A DNA stretch of 63,114 nucleotides, taken from NCBI RefSeq assembly GCF_007858275.1, contig NZ_VFEV01000041.1:1-63114 (forward strand), given 5' to 3'. This DNA is from Pseudomonas proteolytica. Its GTDB lineage: Bacteria; Pseudomonadota; Gammaproteobacteria; Pseudomonadales; Pseudomonadaceae. Every line of letters begins with the position of its first letter. The first letter of the stretch is position 1. Both the position numbers and the translations under genes were made by a program. This document shows, in pieces, positions 35,161 through 42,479 of this stretch. The notes beneath the pieces were generated by a model. That model saw only the letters and a list, made by a program, of their open reading frames with translations, had not been told where the DNA came from and made no database searches.

Positions 35161-35287
35161 GTAATACCCCAGGCTTTTGCTTGGCAGAGTTTTAATGTGA
35201 AATATTTATGATTATAAGCATGCAGGTGAACACCCTGCGTGCAGCAGCATAGTTTCACATCTAAAATAACGCTAGCATGACCTAAAA

Positions 35288-35303
35288 ATTACTTTTTTGT
35301 CAG
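35288..35303 (-). promoter_or_regulatory. CopR operator upstream of oprD
   Basis: Minus-strand CTGACAAAAAAGTAAT, core TGACA-N5-GTAAT intact. A second half-site-like TGTAAT (35309-35314, plus strand) lies close by, so binding could be more complex. The duplicated oprD at 40403 has the equivalent box at the same place. Confidence 0.78.
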
Positions 35304-35375
35304 CGGAATGTAATTATCCACTTGGTGCTCCATAAATAAACCTTAGTTTCTCTAATGCACTTGGACCGTAAGCGA

Positions 35376-35714
35376 TCAGCCACCATGAGGGCAATTACTG
35401 ACCAGCACTTGGTACTCGAGGGTATTCAACTTGCCACTCGAGTCTTCGTAGGTCATACGCGAAGGGGCCAACCCACAGTATCTAGATCCTGTGGTTGGGG
35501 TCATACTGATAACTTTTGCGATATCAAGGTTCAAACCATACTGGTAATGAACAACCTCAGGTATGGCCTTACCATTTTTGATGGCATATTGCTCCATCGC
35601 CTGCTGATTTTCTTGCATCATCCGACCAAAGACGCGATCCCCTCCACCCTCAGCTATGGCAAAGGACGAAACTGCCAATACCGCAATAGCGATGACTGCC
35701 TTCAATGATTTCAT
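35376..35714 (-). CDS. Secreted AEGGGDR/DUF2790 protein, copy 1
   Basis: The 112-residue protein has a signal peptide (MKSLKAVIAIAVLAVSSFAIA), a PtrA-like start AEGGGDRVFGRMMQENQQAMEQYAIKNGK and a DUF2790 domain (VVHYQYGLNLDIAKVISMTP ... APSRMTYEDSSGKLNTLEYQVL) with two Cys (GSRYCGL; SNCPHGG). It thus joins the PtrA-type head to DUF2790, a Pseudomonas-specific small periplasmic domain of unknown function. AGGAG-type site (GAGAGGGTC) precedes the ATG. A cop box lies 74 bp upstream. Its close paralogue is at 40623-40955. Confidence 0.82.
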   Translation of the reverse strand: MKSLKAVIAIAVLAVSSFAIAEGGGDRVFGRMMQENQQAMEQYAIKNGKAIPEVVHYQYGLNLDIAKVISMTPTTGSRYCGLAPSRMTYEDSSGKLNTLEYQVLVSNCPHGG

Positions 35715-35787
35715 GACCCTCTCCTAACTCTAATTCACTGATGGTTAGAGAGTAGCTAATGATACCTGTCAGAAAGCTGCCGTTAAC

Positions 35788-35803
35788 ATTACATATCTGT
35801 CAG
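35788..35803 (-). promoter_or_regulatory. CopR operator of DUF2790 copy 1
   Basis: Minus-strand CTGACAGATATGTAAT, one base from the copA box, 74 bp before the ATG at 35714. Confidence 0.85.
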
Positions 35804-35924
35804 GCAAGGTCTTTACTCAATTAATGGCATGCTTAACAGCGCGCCTATAATTTGTGTTTCGACCGTTATTAGGTGACGTTCGGTACTAAACTCAATTCGC
35901 AACGAAGTGTTAACCAACCAAGAG

Positions 35925-35940
35925 CTGACAGAAATGTAAT
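35925..35940 (+). promoter_or_regulatory. CopR operator upstream of the Csp-like gene
   Basis: Perfect CTGACAGAAATGTAAT facing right. The next good gene starts at 36192, 252 bp away; in between only a 42-codon frame (MSPWPLGMHLLECYL..., from ~35983) is open and I do not trust it as a gene. Confidence 0.82.
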
Positions 35941-36191
35941 TTTAATTTCAGTCGACTGTCCGCCGAGCGTGGTCTAGGGTGAAATATGAGCCCTTGGCCC
36001 TTGGGTATGCACTTACTTGAATGCTATTTAACAGCATCTTGCTCGCGTTACGCTTGGTGCTTGTCTGCAGTATCACTCATCCGCGATCAGTCTGAAATGA
36101 TCAGTTGTTTTTAATAGAAATTATCGAATGCCGCTGGTCTCAGCACCACTGCTAGTGTTGTCTTTCCTTGGATGCAATGGAGAACATAGCT

Positions 36192-36557
36192 ATGAGCGAC
36201 ACCCCGGTTACCTCTCACAGAAACACTCACCAATACCTGCGGCCTTGCGTTGAGGCGTGTAGCGACTGCCACAAAACCTGTCTGAATACAGCGATGACCC
36301 ATTGCCTTGAGGCGGGGGGTAAACACCTTGAGGCCGAACATTTTCGCCTAATGATCAACTGCGCCGAGATCTGTCAGACGTCGGCCAATTTCTTGTTGAA
36401 TGGTTCCACCTTTCACCACCACGTTTGTGGGGTTTGCGCCGAGATCTGTGATGCTTGCGTGAAGAGCTGCGAACAGGTCGGTGGTATGGAAGATTGCGTC
36501 AGGGCCTGCCGTGAATGCGCAGAGATCTGCCGAAAAATGGCTGGCGAACAGAGTTAG
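36192..36557 (+). CDS. Four-helix-bundle copper-storage protein (Csp-like)
   Basis: ATG 36192 follows TGGAG with good spacing; upstream in-frame ATG/TTG codons lack one. The 121-residue protein has 16 cysteines in C-x3-C/C-x2-C helix patterns (CVEACSDCHKTC, CAEICQTS, CGVCAEICDACVKSC, CRECAEIC), the Csp/DUF326 four-helix bundle whose core fills with Cu(I). No signal peptide is present, so it should be a cytosolic store like Csp3. A cop box lies upstream. Confidence 0.88.
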   Translation: MSDTPVTSHRNTHQYLRPCVEACSDCHKTCLNTAMTHCLEAGGKHLEAEHFRLMINCAEICQTSANFLLNGSTFHHHVCGVCAEICDACVKSCEQVGGMEDCVRACRECAEICRKMAGEQS

Positions 36558-36649
36558 TCAAGCCCCATGCAGTACAGAAATAGCAATTTCCGTGTTCGGG
36601 GGCCATGGCATGCATGTGCCAACCCTTCGGCGCTAATAGGAGATTCACA

Positions 36650-37039
36650 ATGTCACAGCATATCAAGCACAACAGCTCTAGCCGGTTCACTTTGTCGATG
36701 AGGGTGGTAGCGATGGCTGTCGCGGTAATGGCAGCAGCGCCGACGTGGACTAATGCCGCAGAACCCACGAAAAGCGAAGCGATGCAGATGCCTTCCGAGC
36801 AGAAGGATCATTCGAAGATGATGAAACAAATGGGCGGCATGTCCATGACTGGTGACGTGGATTATGACTTCGCGGCCAACATGCGCATGCACCACCAAAT
36901 GGCAGTCGAGATGGCGCAAGCCGAACTCCAGAACGGAAAAAATCCAGAGATGCTCCGTATGGCCAAGGACATAATTGCCGCACAGAAGAAGGAAATCGCC
37001 GTATTCGATCAGTGGATTAAAGCGAATAAAAAGCCATGA
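36650..37039 (+). CDS. DUF305 (CopM-like) periplasmic protein
   Basis: ATG 36650 follows TAGGAG. The 129-residue protein has a long-n signal peptide (to TNAAEP) and a DUF305 helical domain with DYDFAANMRMHHQMAVEMAQAELQ and a Met-rich stretch (KMMKQMGGMSM). The HH-x2-A-x-x-MA pattern matches CopM-type copper binders. It lies 92 bases after the Csp-like gene and may be co-transcribed. Confidence 0.85.
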   Translation: MSQHIKHNSSSRFTLSMRVVAMAVAVMAAAPTWTNAAEPTKSEAMQMPSEQKDHSKMMKQMGGMSMTGDVDYDFAANMRMHHQMAVEMAQAELQNGKNPEMLRMAKDIIAAQKKEIAVFDQWIKANKKP

Positions 37040-37878
37040 CTATGGTGATGCCGAAGTCGATCTGTGCGCCGTATCTTTGAAGGAAATAACCGCGCCGGTT
37101 TGGACGGTAATTCGCTGCCGGCGCATATCACGGTGAACTGGTACTGGACGAAAACTATGCTGCGCTTGGTCCATGGATTTCCAAAACCATTCGAGATAGG
37201 CCAAAGACCTGCAAGCAAAGGCACTATTTGAGTCCGAGATGATCTTCTTCCTCTGTCACTGCGCGTTGAGAAGCAAAATCGTTTGAGAGCAGTAGAGACA
37301 TTGCGAGACCAGAACATGGGCCAAAGCGTTCTGTTCGAGCTAATTTCGATAACTGCATGATGGCCGGTATTGTCCTGCTCGTGGCGCGGATGAGCCGCGT
37401 GGTCGGCGGAGCGATTATACCCCGTGCAATGTGTTGGATATGACCGCTCCGCGCTTTGGTACCGCCAGATACGGTCTGATCGGGGCGCCGCGCAAGTACG
37501 CTGGCTGGGCGTCTCGAAAATGGCCAACTTTAGAGGGACCGAGGCTGCGCTTACGCCAAAGTGATCGTACGCGGTCAAAAATGACTAATCGGTTGCCGGA
37601 AACGACGGTTTTACAGTCGTCCGGCGACCCGTTCGTGGTCGTGGCGCGAGACGGCGAGATGCTTGCGTCTGCCGAGGCCAACACCGTTAATTATCAGTTT
37701 CGGACAACGCTACGCAGTGACTTAGACAGCGTTTCAGCTCGGTAAATGAATGATAGATACCAAGTTGGCCGGTGGTCTGACCGCCTGAAACAGTAGTTTT
37801 TGGAGTTAGAACTGGGCGCCTCAATTCACTGCCAAATGACTCTGGCTCCGGCAGCGTCGGCAATAGAAGGAAAGCCGG
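37040..37878. other. Gene-free stretch of ~840 bases
   Basis: Only short, overlapping open frames on both strands with no ribosome sites or family resemblance (for example 37431-37745 plus and 37687-38058 minus). A short translated stretch near 37577 (MTNRLPETTVLQSSGDPFVVVARDG) looks protein-like but is cut short. I see nothing I can name; degraded DNA is likely. Confidence 0.4.
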
Positions 37879-38802
37879 ATGACAAGCAAGCAGGCTCAAT
37901 ATCATGTGGTGGATTGCCTTATCGTCGGTGCAGGCCCTGCCGGGCTGACGGCGGCTATCTATTTGGCGCGCTATCGCCGACAGGTTCTCCTGGTTGATGC
38001 CGGCCAGAGCCGTGCGGAGCTGATCCCGATCACGCACAACTATCCCGGTTTTCCTCAAGGTGTTTCGGGCGCCGAGTTGTTGGCTCGGCTGCGCAATCAG
38101 GCAGAGCGCTACAATGTTTATGTCCGACGAGCCACCGTGAAAGCACTATCAAAGCGAGGAGACGACTTCATCGCCGACATCGACGATGACCGCGTTGTTG
38201 CGTCAACTGTGATTCTTGCCACCGGCGTTATTGATAAGCCTCCTGAGATACCCAATCTACGTGAGGCCACTCTCGGTGGCTATGTGCGTTGGTGCCCGAT
38301 TTGCGACGGATACGATGTCATCGACCAGGACATTGCTCTTCTCGCCTCCGCCGAGGAAGGTTTCAAGCATGCGCTATTTCTCCGTACCTACACCCGCCAG
38401 CTCACACTTATTGTGCAACCGGGCGGCAGAGAACTAGACAACGACGAACGTCTCAAAATTGCACAGGCAGGCGTCCGTCTCATCGAGGAACCGATCGAGC
38501 AAATCCGCAAGATCAAAGGGCATCGTGTGGCGCTACGCTTGGCTAACGGCGACGAACTCAGTTTCGACACCCTATACCCGATGCTTGGCTCCAACGCACG
38601 GACCGAATTGGCCAAAAGCCTCGGCGTAACTTTTGAGAGCGATGGCGAGTTGGTGGTGGACACCGACCAGCGCACGTCAGTCCTAGGGTTGTACGCGGCG
38701 GGCGATGTAGTCAACGCGCTCAATCAGATGAGTGTTGGAGTCGCCCATGCGGCGACTGCGGCGACCGCGATACACAACGCCCTCAAGGACAACTATCGCT
38801 GA
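37879..38802 (+). CDS. Thioredoxin-reductase-like FAD/NAD(P) oxidoreductase
   Basis: The 307-residue flavoprotein has FAD motif DCLIVGAGPAGLTAAIYLARYRR, the redox pair Cys-Pro-Ile-Cys in RWCPICDGYD, and the closing GLYAAGDVVNALNQMSVGVAHAA. The NAD(P)-binding site around 150-160 is atypical (DIALLASAEEG instead of GxGxxA), so cofactor use may differ from TrxB. Starts after GAAGGAAAG. It may deal with thiol or copper-redox stress; that is inference from position. Not in an obvious operon and no cop box precedes it. Confidence 0.8.
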   Translation: MTSKQAQYHVVDCLIVGAGPAGLTAAIYLARYRRQVLLVDAGQSRAELIPITHNYPGFPQGVSGAELLARLRNQAERYNVYVRRATVKALSKRGDDFIADIDDDRVVASTVILATGVIDKPPEIPNLREATLGGYVRWCPICDGYDVIDQDIALLASAEEGFKHALFLRTYTRQLTLIVQPGGRELDNDERLKIAQAGVRLIEEPIEQIRKIKGHRVALRLANGDELSFDTLYPMLGSNARTELAKSLGVTFESDGELVVDTDQRTSVLGLYAAGDVVNALNQMSVGVAHAATAATAIHNALKDNYR

Positions 38803-39247
38803 TAAGTTAATCTCGAAGAACGGTCTGCTTCGGCCATACACTGATAGCAGCCCACGACATTACGTGCTGGTGAGAGGCAGCTCGGACTGAGCAGCGACCT
38901 TTATTTCTGCTCATTAGCAGTAGGGATTTAGTCGGTAATGCTGCGCTGCATGGGGATAGCGTTAATACCACCCAGGCGACACGAGCCTGAGAGGCAAGGC
39001 TACGGGAGATGAGCACAGCCACAGCCTTCGCCGCGGGTCGGCTACGAGCGCTTACCGTGCCGGAGCAGACTTTCTCGAGATCAAGCGTCAGGTGGCTGGC
39101 GGCGCGATGGCACCGTATACGGCTATATCGAGGGGCCGAGGTACCGGCGCTGCTCGATGAAGCAGAACCGAAGACCCCAATCTGCCGCGCTATACGGAGA
39201 TCGTGGTTATTGTGCATACATCGGTAGGGAATACTCGGAGTCAGACG
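38803..39247. other. Gene-free stretch of ~445 bases
   Basis: No gene on either strand that I can support. The 136-codon minus frame (38807-39217) is Ser/Ala/Arg-rich as expected for a shadow. The translated stretch FLEIKRQVAGGAMAPYTA (~39070-39120 plus) is protein-like and may be a relic. Confidence 0.35.
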
Positions 39248-40228
39248 ATGCCGTTGATCAAAGCAAGAACGCTCTTATCCGCCTTTTTTGTATTCACGAC
39301 GACGGGCTGCCAACCCCCCAGCGTTCAGCCATTATCAATCACTGGGGATGCCGTAGCGCGACCTCAATCGGCGTGTCAAAAGGAGGACTTCATCTGGAAA
39401 AACAAGATTGTGCCTTCCCTCTACGGCTCTGAACTCCCAGCGCTGACTGCGCCAGGCATCGGCGATACCTTAACCTTGGCAATGCCGAGTTTTACGGTTA
39501 AGTCGCTGACTGCGCAAGGCGATGAGCTGGAGCAAGGGCGGCGCAAATTGGTGCATGCATTTGGTGCAGAGGCGCGCTTCCGGTTTGTGGCAAACCGTGG
39601 AGTGGCGAGTCGCTATACCGGCATCTTCCAAAGTGGCGCCGACTGCGTGATCGGCCGTCTTTCGGTGGCGACTAAGCCGACGGATACGCACTCTGTGCCG
39701 GCCTTAGCTTTGAAGTTTTTCATTGACGATAATCACCCGTCGGTCAATCTACAGGTTATGAACTCCATCGACGGCCAAGAGGGATACAACTTCTTCGAAA
39801 AGACTTTCAGCAACATCATTCCACCCGCAACCTCTTTTGCGACGCGCTTACTAGCCGGTTTCTTTGAATGGGCAGCCATACGTTTTGGGGCTAGAGATTC
39901 AGATCCTGGTCACTTGACCGTTGAGCACCTGGCCGGCATTAACATCGATGGCTCTAAAGTGGCTGCGCCAAGGGCGCCTTATCAACTTATTTTTAAGCCA
40001 CGGCCGGCAGCTGTTGCTCGCTTCAACGGGGTGACAATGCAGGATGACTTTCGGATAAAGCTGACTGACTTCCCTGTCGGAGAGGTGCTGTACGACGTTT
40101 ACGCCTTGGATAAAGGCGAGACGGTCGAGCAGGCTAAACTTTTAGGCCAGCTGGTTCTAAATTCCAAGATCGTGGCATCTCGGTATGGCGACGAAAAGCT
40201 CTACTTTCAACACAATATGCAAAGATAG
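39248..40228 (+). CDS. Catalase-like lipoprotein (tentative)
   Basis: ATG 39248 opens a lipoprotein signal with lipobox TTTGC (FFVFTTTGCQPP). The 326-residue protein contains ARFRFVANRGVASRYTGIFQSGADCVIGRLSVATKP, ALKFFIDDNHPSVNLQVM and GYNFFEKTFSNIIPPA, which resemble the heme-binding barrel of catalase-related proteins (allene-oxide-synthase-like, SrpA-like). The catalytic His of true catalases is not obvious. It would sit in the periplasm and could handle peroxides made by copper chemistry. The fold call is from memory of the family and moderate. It ends exactly where the duplicated oprD fragment begins. Confidence 0.55.
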   Translation: MPLIKARTLLSAFFVFTTTGCQPPSVQPLSITGDAVARPQSACQKEDFIWKNKIVPSLYGSELPALTAPGIGDTLTLAMPSFTVKSLTAQGDELEQGRRKLVHAFGAEARFRFVANRGVASRYTGIFQSGADCVIGRLSVATKPTDTHSVPALALKFFIDDNHPSVNLQVMNSIDGQEGYNFFEKTFSNIIPPATSFATRLLAGFFEWAAIRFGARDSDPGHLTVEHLAGINIDGSKVAAPRAPYQLIFKPRPAAVARFNGVTMQDDFRIKLTDFPVGEVLYDVYALDKGETVEQAKLLGQLVLNSKIVASRYGDEKLYFQHNMQR

Positions 40229-40403
40229 TTCGACTGGACTGACCGTTGCGAAAGTCGCGATTGAAGTAGAGATTGCGGTTGAGAATGTTAAAGTTGCTCC
40301 CTTCAATGAACCCCTCTGGTTTTTGCTCAACGGCCACTGCAAACTGCCCCATACTCATGCCAAGGGCAATGAGGGGAAGACCATAAAAGTTTTTATTATT
40401 CAT
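40229..40403 (-). pseudogene. Truncated oprD, 5' fragment (second copy)
   Basis: ATG 40403 opens MNNKNFYGLPLIALGMSMGQFAVAVEQKPEGFIEGSNFNILNRNLYFNRDFRNGQSSRT, nearly the same as the N-terminus of the porin at 35160. After SSRT (codon ~58) homology stops and the frame runs into the antisense of the catalase-like gene. Only signal peptide and first strand remain, so it is dead. Its promoter region, with cop box, is kept. Confidence 0.9.
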
Positions 40404-40543
40404 GTAACACTCCAGGCTATAGCTTGGCAGAGTTTCTTTATGAAATATTTTATCGTTATAAAAACCCTCCGGCACGTGAGAGTTTCTTCTACGCGCCGGC
40501 AGACATGACTCCATACAAAAGATAACTCAAGTGCGGCCTGAAA

Positions 40544-40559
40544 ATTACTTTTATGTCAG
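40544..40559 (-). promoter_or_regulatory. CopR operator in front of truncated oprD
   Basis: Minus-strand CTGACATAAAAGTAAT, the counterpart of the box at 35288. Confidence 0.72.
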
Positions 40560-40622
40560 CTAGCCGTAAGCGCGATTAAACAATCAAACCAAATAATATG
40601 ACGCAGACATGGCTCCTTTGGA

Positions 40623-40955
40623 CTAGCCTCCGTGCTGGCATTTGGTACCCATAACTATGTACTCCAAGGTATTGAGTTTGCCAGCAGAGTCCTCATAGGT
40701 CATGCGCGAAGGCGCAACGTCACAGGATTTGTTGGCTTGGGTGACACTAACTACCTTCTGAACATCCAGGTTCATACCATATTCATAATGAACAATCTCA
40801 GGTATGGCTTTACTATTTTTGAGAGCGTATTGCTCCATCGCCTGTTGATTTTCTTGCATCATCCGACCATAAACACGATCTCCTCCGCCTTCAGCCATGG
40901 CAAAGGATGAAACTACCAATATCGAAATAGCGATGACTGCATTCAATGTTTTCAT
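40623..40955 (-). CDS. Secreted AEGGGDR/DUF2790 protein, copy 2
   Basis: The 110-residue protein matches copy 1 along its length: signal peptide MKTLNAVIAISILVVSSFAMA, AEGGGDRVYGRMMQENQQAMEQYALKNSK, then DUF2790 (IVHYEYGMNLDVQKVVSVTQ ... APSRMTYEDSAGKLNTLEYIVMGTKCQHGG). Both Cys are present (NKSCDV; TKCQHGG). Differences are scattered and mostly conservative, so it is under selection and probably functional. Own cop box 72 bp upstream. Confidence 0.82.
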   Translation of the reverse strand: MKTLNAVIAISILVVSSFAMAEGGGDRVYGRMMQENQQAMEQYALKNSKAIPEIVHYEYGMNLDVQKVVSVTQANKSCDVAPSRMTYEDSAGKLNTLEYIVMGTKCQHGG

Positions 40956-41026
40956 GATTCTACGAGCTCTAATTCACTGGTGACTAGATAGTAGCTAATG
41001 ATACCTGTCAGAAAGCTGCCGTTAAC

Positions 41027-41042
41027 ATTACATGTCTGTCAG
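41027..41042 (-). promoter_or_regulatory. CopR operator of DUF2790 copy 2
   Basis: Minus-strand CTGACAGACATGTAAT, counterpart of 35788. Confidence 0.85.
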
Positions 41043-41133
41043 GCAAGGTCTTTGCTCCGTTAATGGCATACTTAAGAGAACTCTGAAAAAGACTTCCAGC
41101 TCTGGTGAAATAACGAACATGACGGTTTTACCC

Positions 41134-41730
41134 CATGAAACAGATGTCCTTCGCTGATGCCTAGTACGCCGGCAAACGTAAGCAGACCCGCCGCGAGCGC
41201 TGATGATTGAAATGGATCAGGTCGTGACCTAGAAGGGCTTGATTGCCTTGATCGAACCGCATTATCCGAAGGGCGAAGTCGGTCATCCAGCGTATCCGTT
41301 GATGGCGATGCTGCGGGTTCATCTGATGCCGAACTGGTTCGGCTCCAGCGATCCGGCGATGGAAGAGGCACTGTATGAGACCACGATCCTGCGCCAGTTT
41401 TCCGGCCTACATCTGGATCGAATTCCCGATGAAACCACGATCCTGAACTTCCGCCGCCTGCTAGAAAAACATGAACTGGCGGGCAGGATTTTGCAGATCA
41501 TCAACGGTTATCTGGACGATCGTGGCTTGATACGGCGCCAAGGCACCGTGGTCGATGCGACGATCAGTCATGCCCGAGCCCGAGCCCGAGCTCGACCAAG
41601 AACAAGGACGGCAAGCGCGATCCGGAAAGGCATCAGATGAAGAAGGAGAATATGTATTTCTTCGGGATGAAAGCGCACATTGGCGTCGATACCGAGTCCG
41701 GTTTAATGCATAGCCGACGAGGGCTGTTGA
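41134..41730 (+). pseudogene. IS5-family transposase, decayed
   Basis: Begins MKQMSFADA then a stop (TAG), further stops around 41206-41233, then a clean stretch LIALIEPHYPKGEVGHPAYPLMAMLRVHLMPNWFG ... DRIPDETTILNFRRLLEKHELAGRIL, a shift near 41590, KKENMYFFGMKAHIGVDTESGLMHS, and loss of homology. The N-terminal half of an IS5 DDE transposase remains; the catalytic C-terminal residues are missing. The left IS end (GAACTCTGAAAAAGACTTCC, ~41078) adjoins the duplication end. Confidence 0.85.
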
Positions 41731-41876
41731 CAAATAGCGATCTTGAAAGAGTTCAACGGCGGGCTTCCTGAGGAGCTCATCACCAATTATTTTTGACCGT
41801 AAAAAATAAGAAATTAATAAATAACAGTAGGTTATTGACGAATCGAATGACCCCCCTTATCTAGGCATATCTCTCA

Positions 41877-42080
41877 CTTGGCCTTTGACTCCGAAAGTTG
41901 ACTGGAGAGCACCGCGTTATCTTGCAGGAGGAGCTGCTTGTCTGTGGTCAACTCGGTCAGTTGGGTTTTAGCTCGGGTTAAATGTTCCGTCAGCAGGGCA
42001 CGCTCCCGTTCGCTTACGGCCAGGTTCGTCTGCGTCTCTGCCAAAGACTGCGCGCCATGCCCATGGCGCTGTTCCAGAGC
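41877..42080 (-). pseudogene. C-terminal scrap of a KfrA-like coiled-coil protein
   Basis: The minus strand reads ALEQRHGHGAQSLAETQTNLAVSERERALLTEHLTRAKTQLTELTTDKQLLLQDNAVLSSQLSESKAK and stop. This is the coiled-coil end of a KfrA-type DNA-binding protein, which are often plasmid- or island-borne. The N-terminal DNA-binding part is gone; the upstream border coincides with the IS21-like end at 42088. Family assignment is tentative. Confidence 0.5.
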
Positions 42081-42087
42081 AAGATGG

Positions 42088-42238
42088 TGTTGGCGCCGAT
42101 GCCGAATTGATCCACGCGCCGACTAAAGACTGACCCAAGTCCAATCTAACGAAATGCAGCACTGGCATTGGTTCGCAAGAATTCAGAGGGGCTCAGTAAA
42201 ATCTCGGCACGTGGGTCAATTCGGCATCGGCGCAAACA
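42088..42238. repeat. IS21-like inverted ends enclosing ~150 bp
   Basis: TGTTGGCGCCGATGCCGAAT at 42088 and its near-perfect inverse ending at 42238 (TGTTTGCGCCGATGCCGAAT on the minus strand) continue as matching GATCCACGCGCCGA/GACCCACGTGCCGA. The start TGTT..GCCGA..TTGA.CCACGTGCCGA resembles IS21-family ends. Only ~80 bases lie between the repeats and no istA/istB, so this is an internally deleted relic or a MITE. No flanking duplication is evident. Confidence 0.6.
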
Positions 42239-42479
42239 AACAGCAAGCCAAAGTACAGCAAGTCAGCGCCTGGCAGCTGGTTCAACGTAGTTTCGAGAAA
42301 CAGAAACTTCATCGAAAAACGCATAAGAGTCTGAATATTTGGACCTGTGACGTCGTTGGACCTCGAAAATCCAAGCAGCTCAAGGGGTACTTACTACTAG
42401 ACCCGCGAACAATCTTCTCTGAGGTTCCCTTCGACAATATCAGCCTGTCCTTGAAGTCAGAAGCAACGGAGCCGCCACA

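Larger units (their letters stand above)
34983..35836. repeat. Segmental duplication, copy 1 (partner 40230-41075)
   Basis: The stretch from the oprD codons for RNGQSSRT through the cop box, the whole DUF2790 gene and its operator to GGCAAGGTCTTTACTCAATT recurs in the same order and orientation at 40230-41075 (ending GGCAAGGTCTTTGCTCCGTT). The copies have diverged by many substitutions, so the event is not recent. Homology stops abruptly at both ends. Confidence 0.88.

Noticed and set aside
35301..35314. A further CopR box facing right beside the oprD box
   Set aside because: Only the TGTAAT half fits; no gene on the plus strand follows within reach.
37687..38058. 123-codon minus frame before the flavoprotein gene
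   Set aside because: Overlaps the real gene start by 180 bases and shows no family features.
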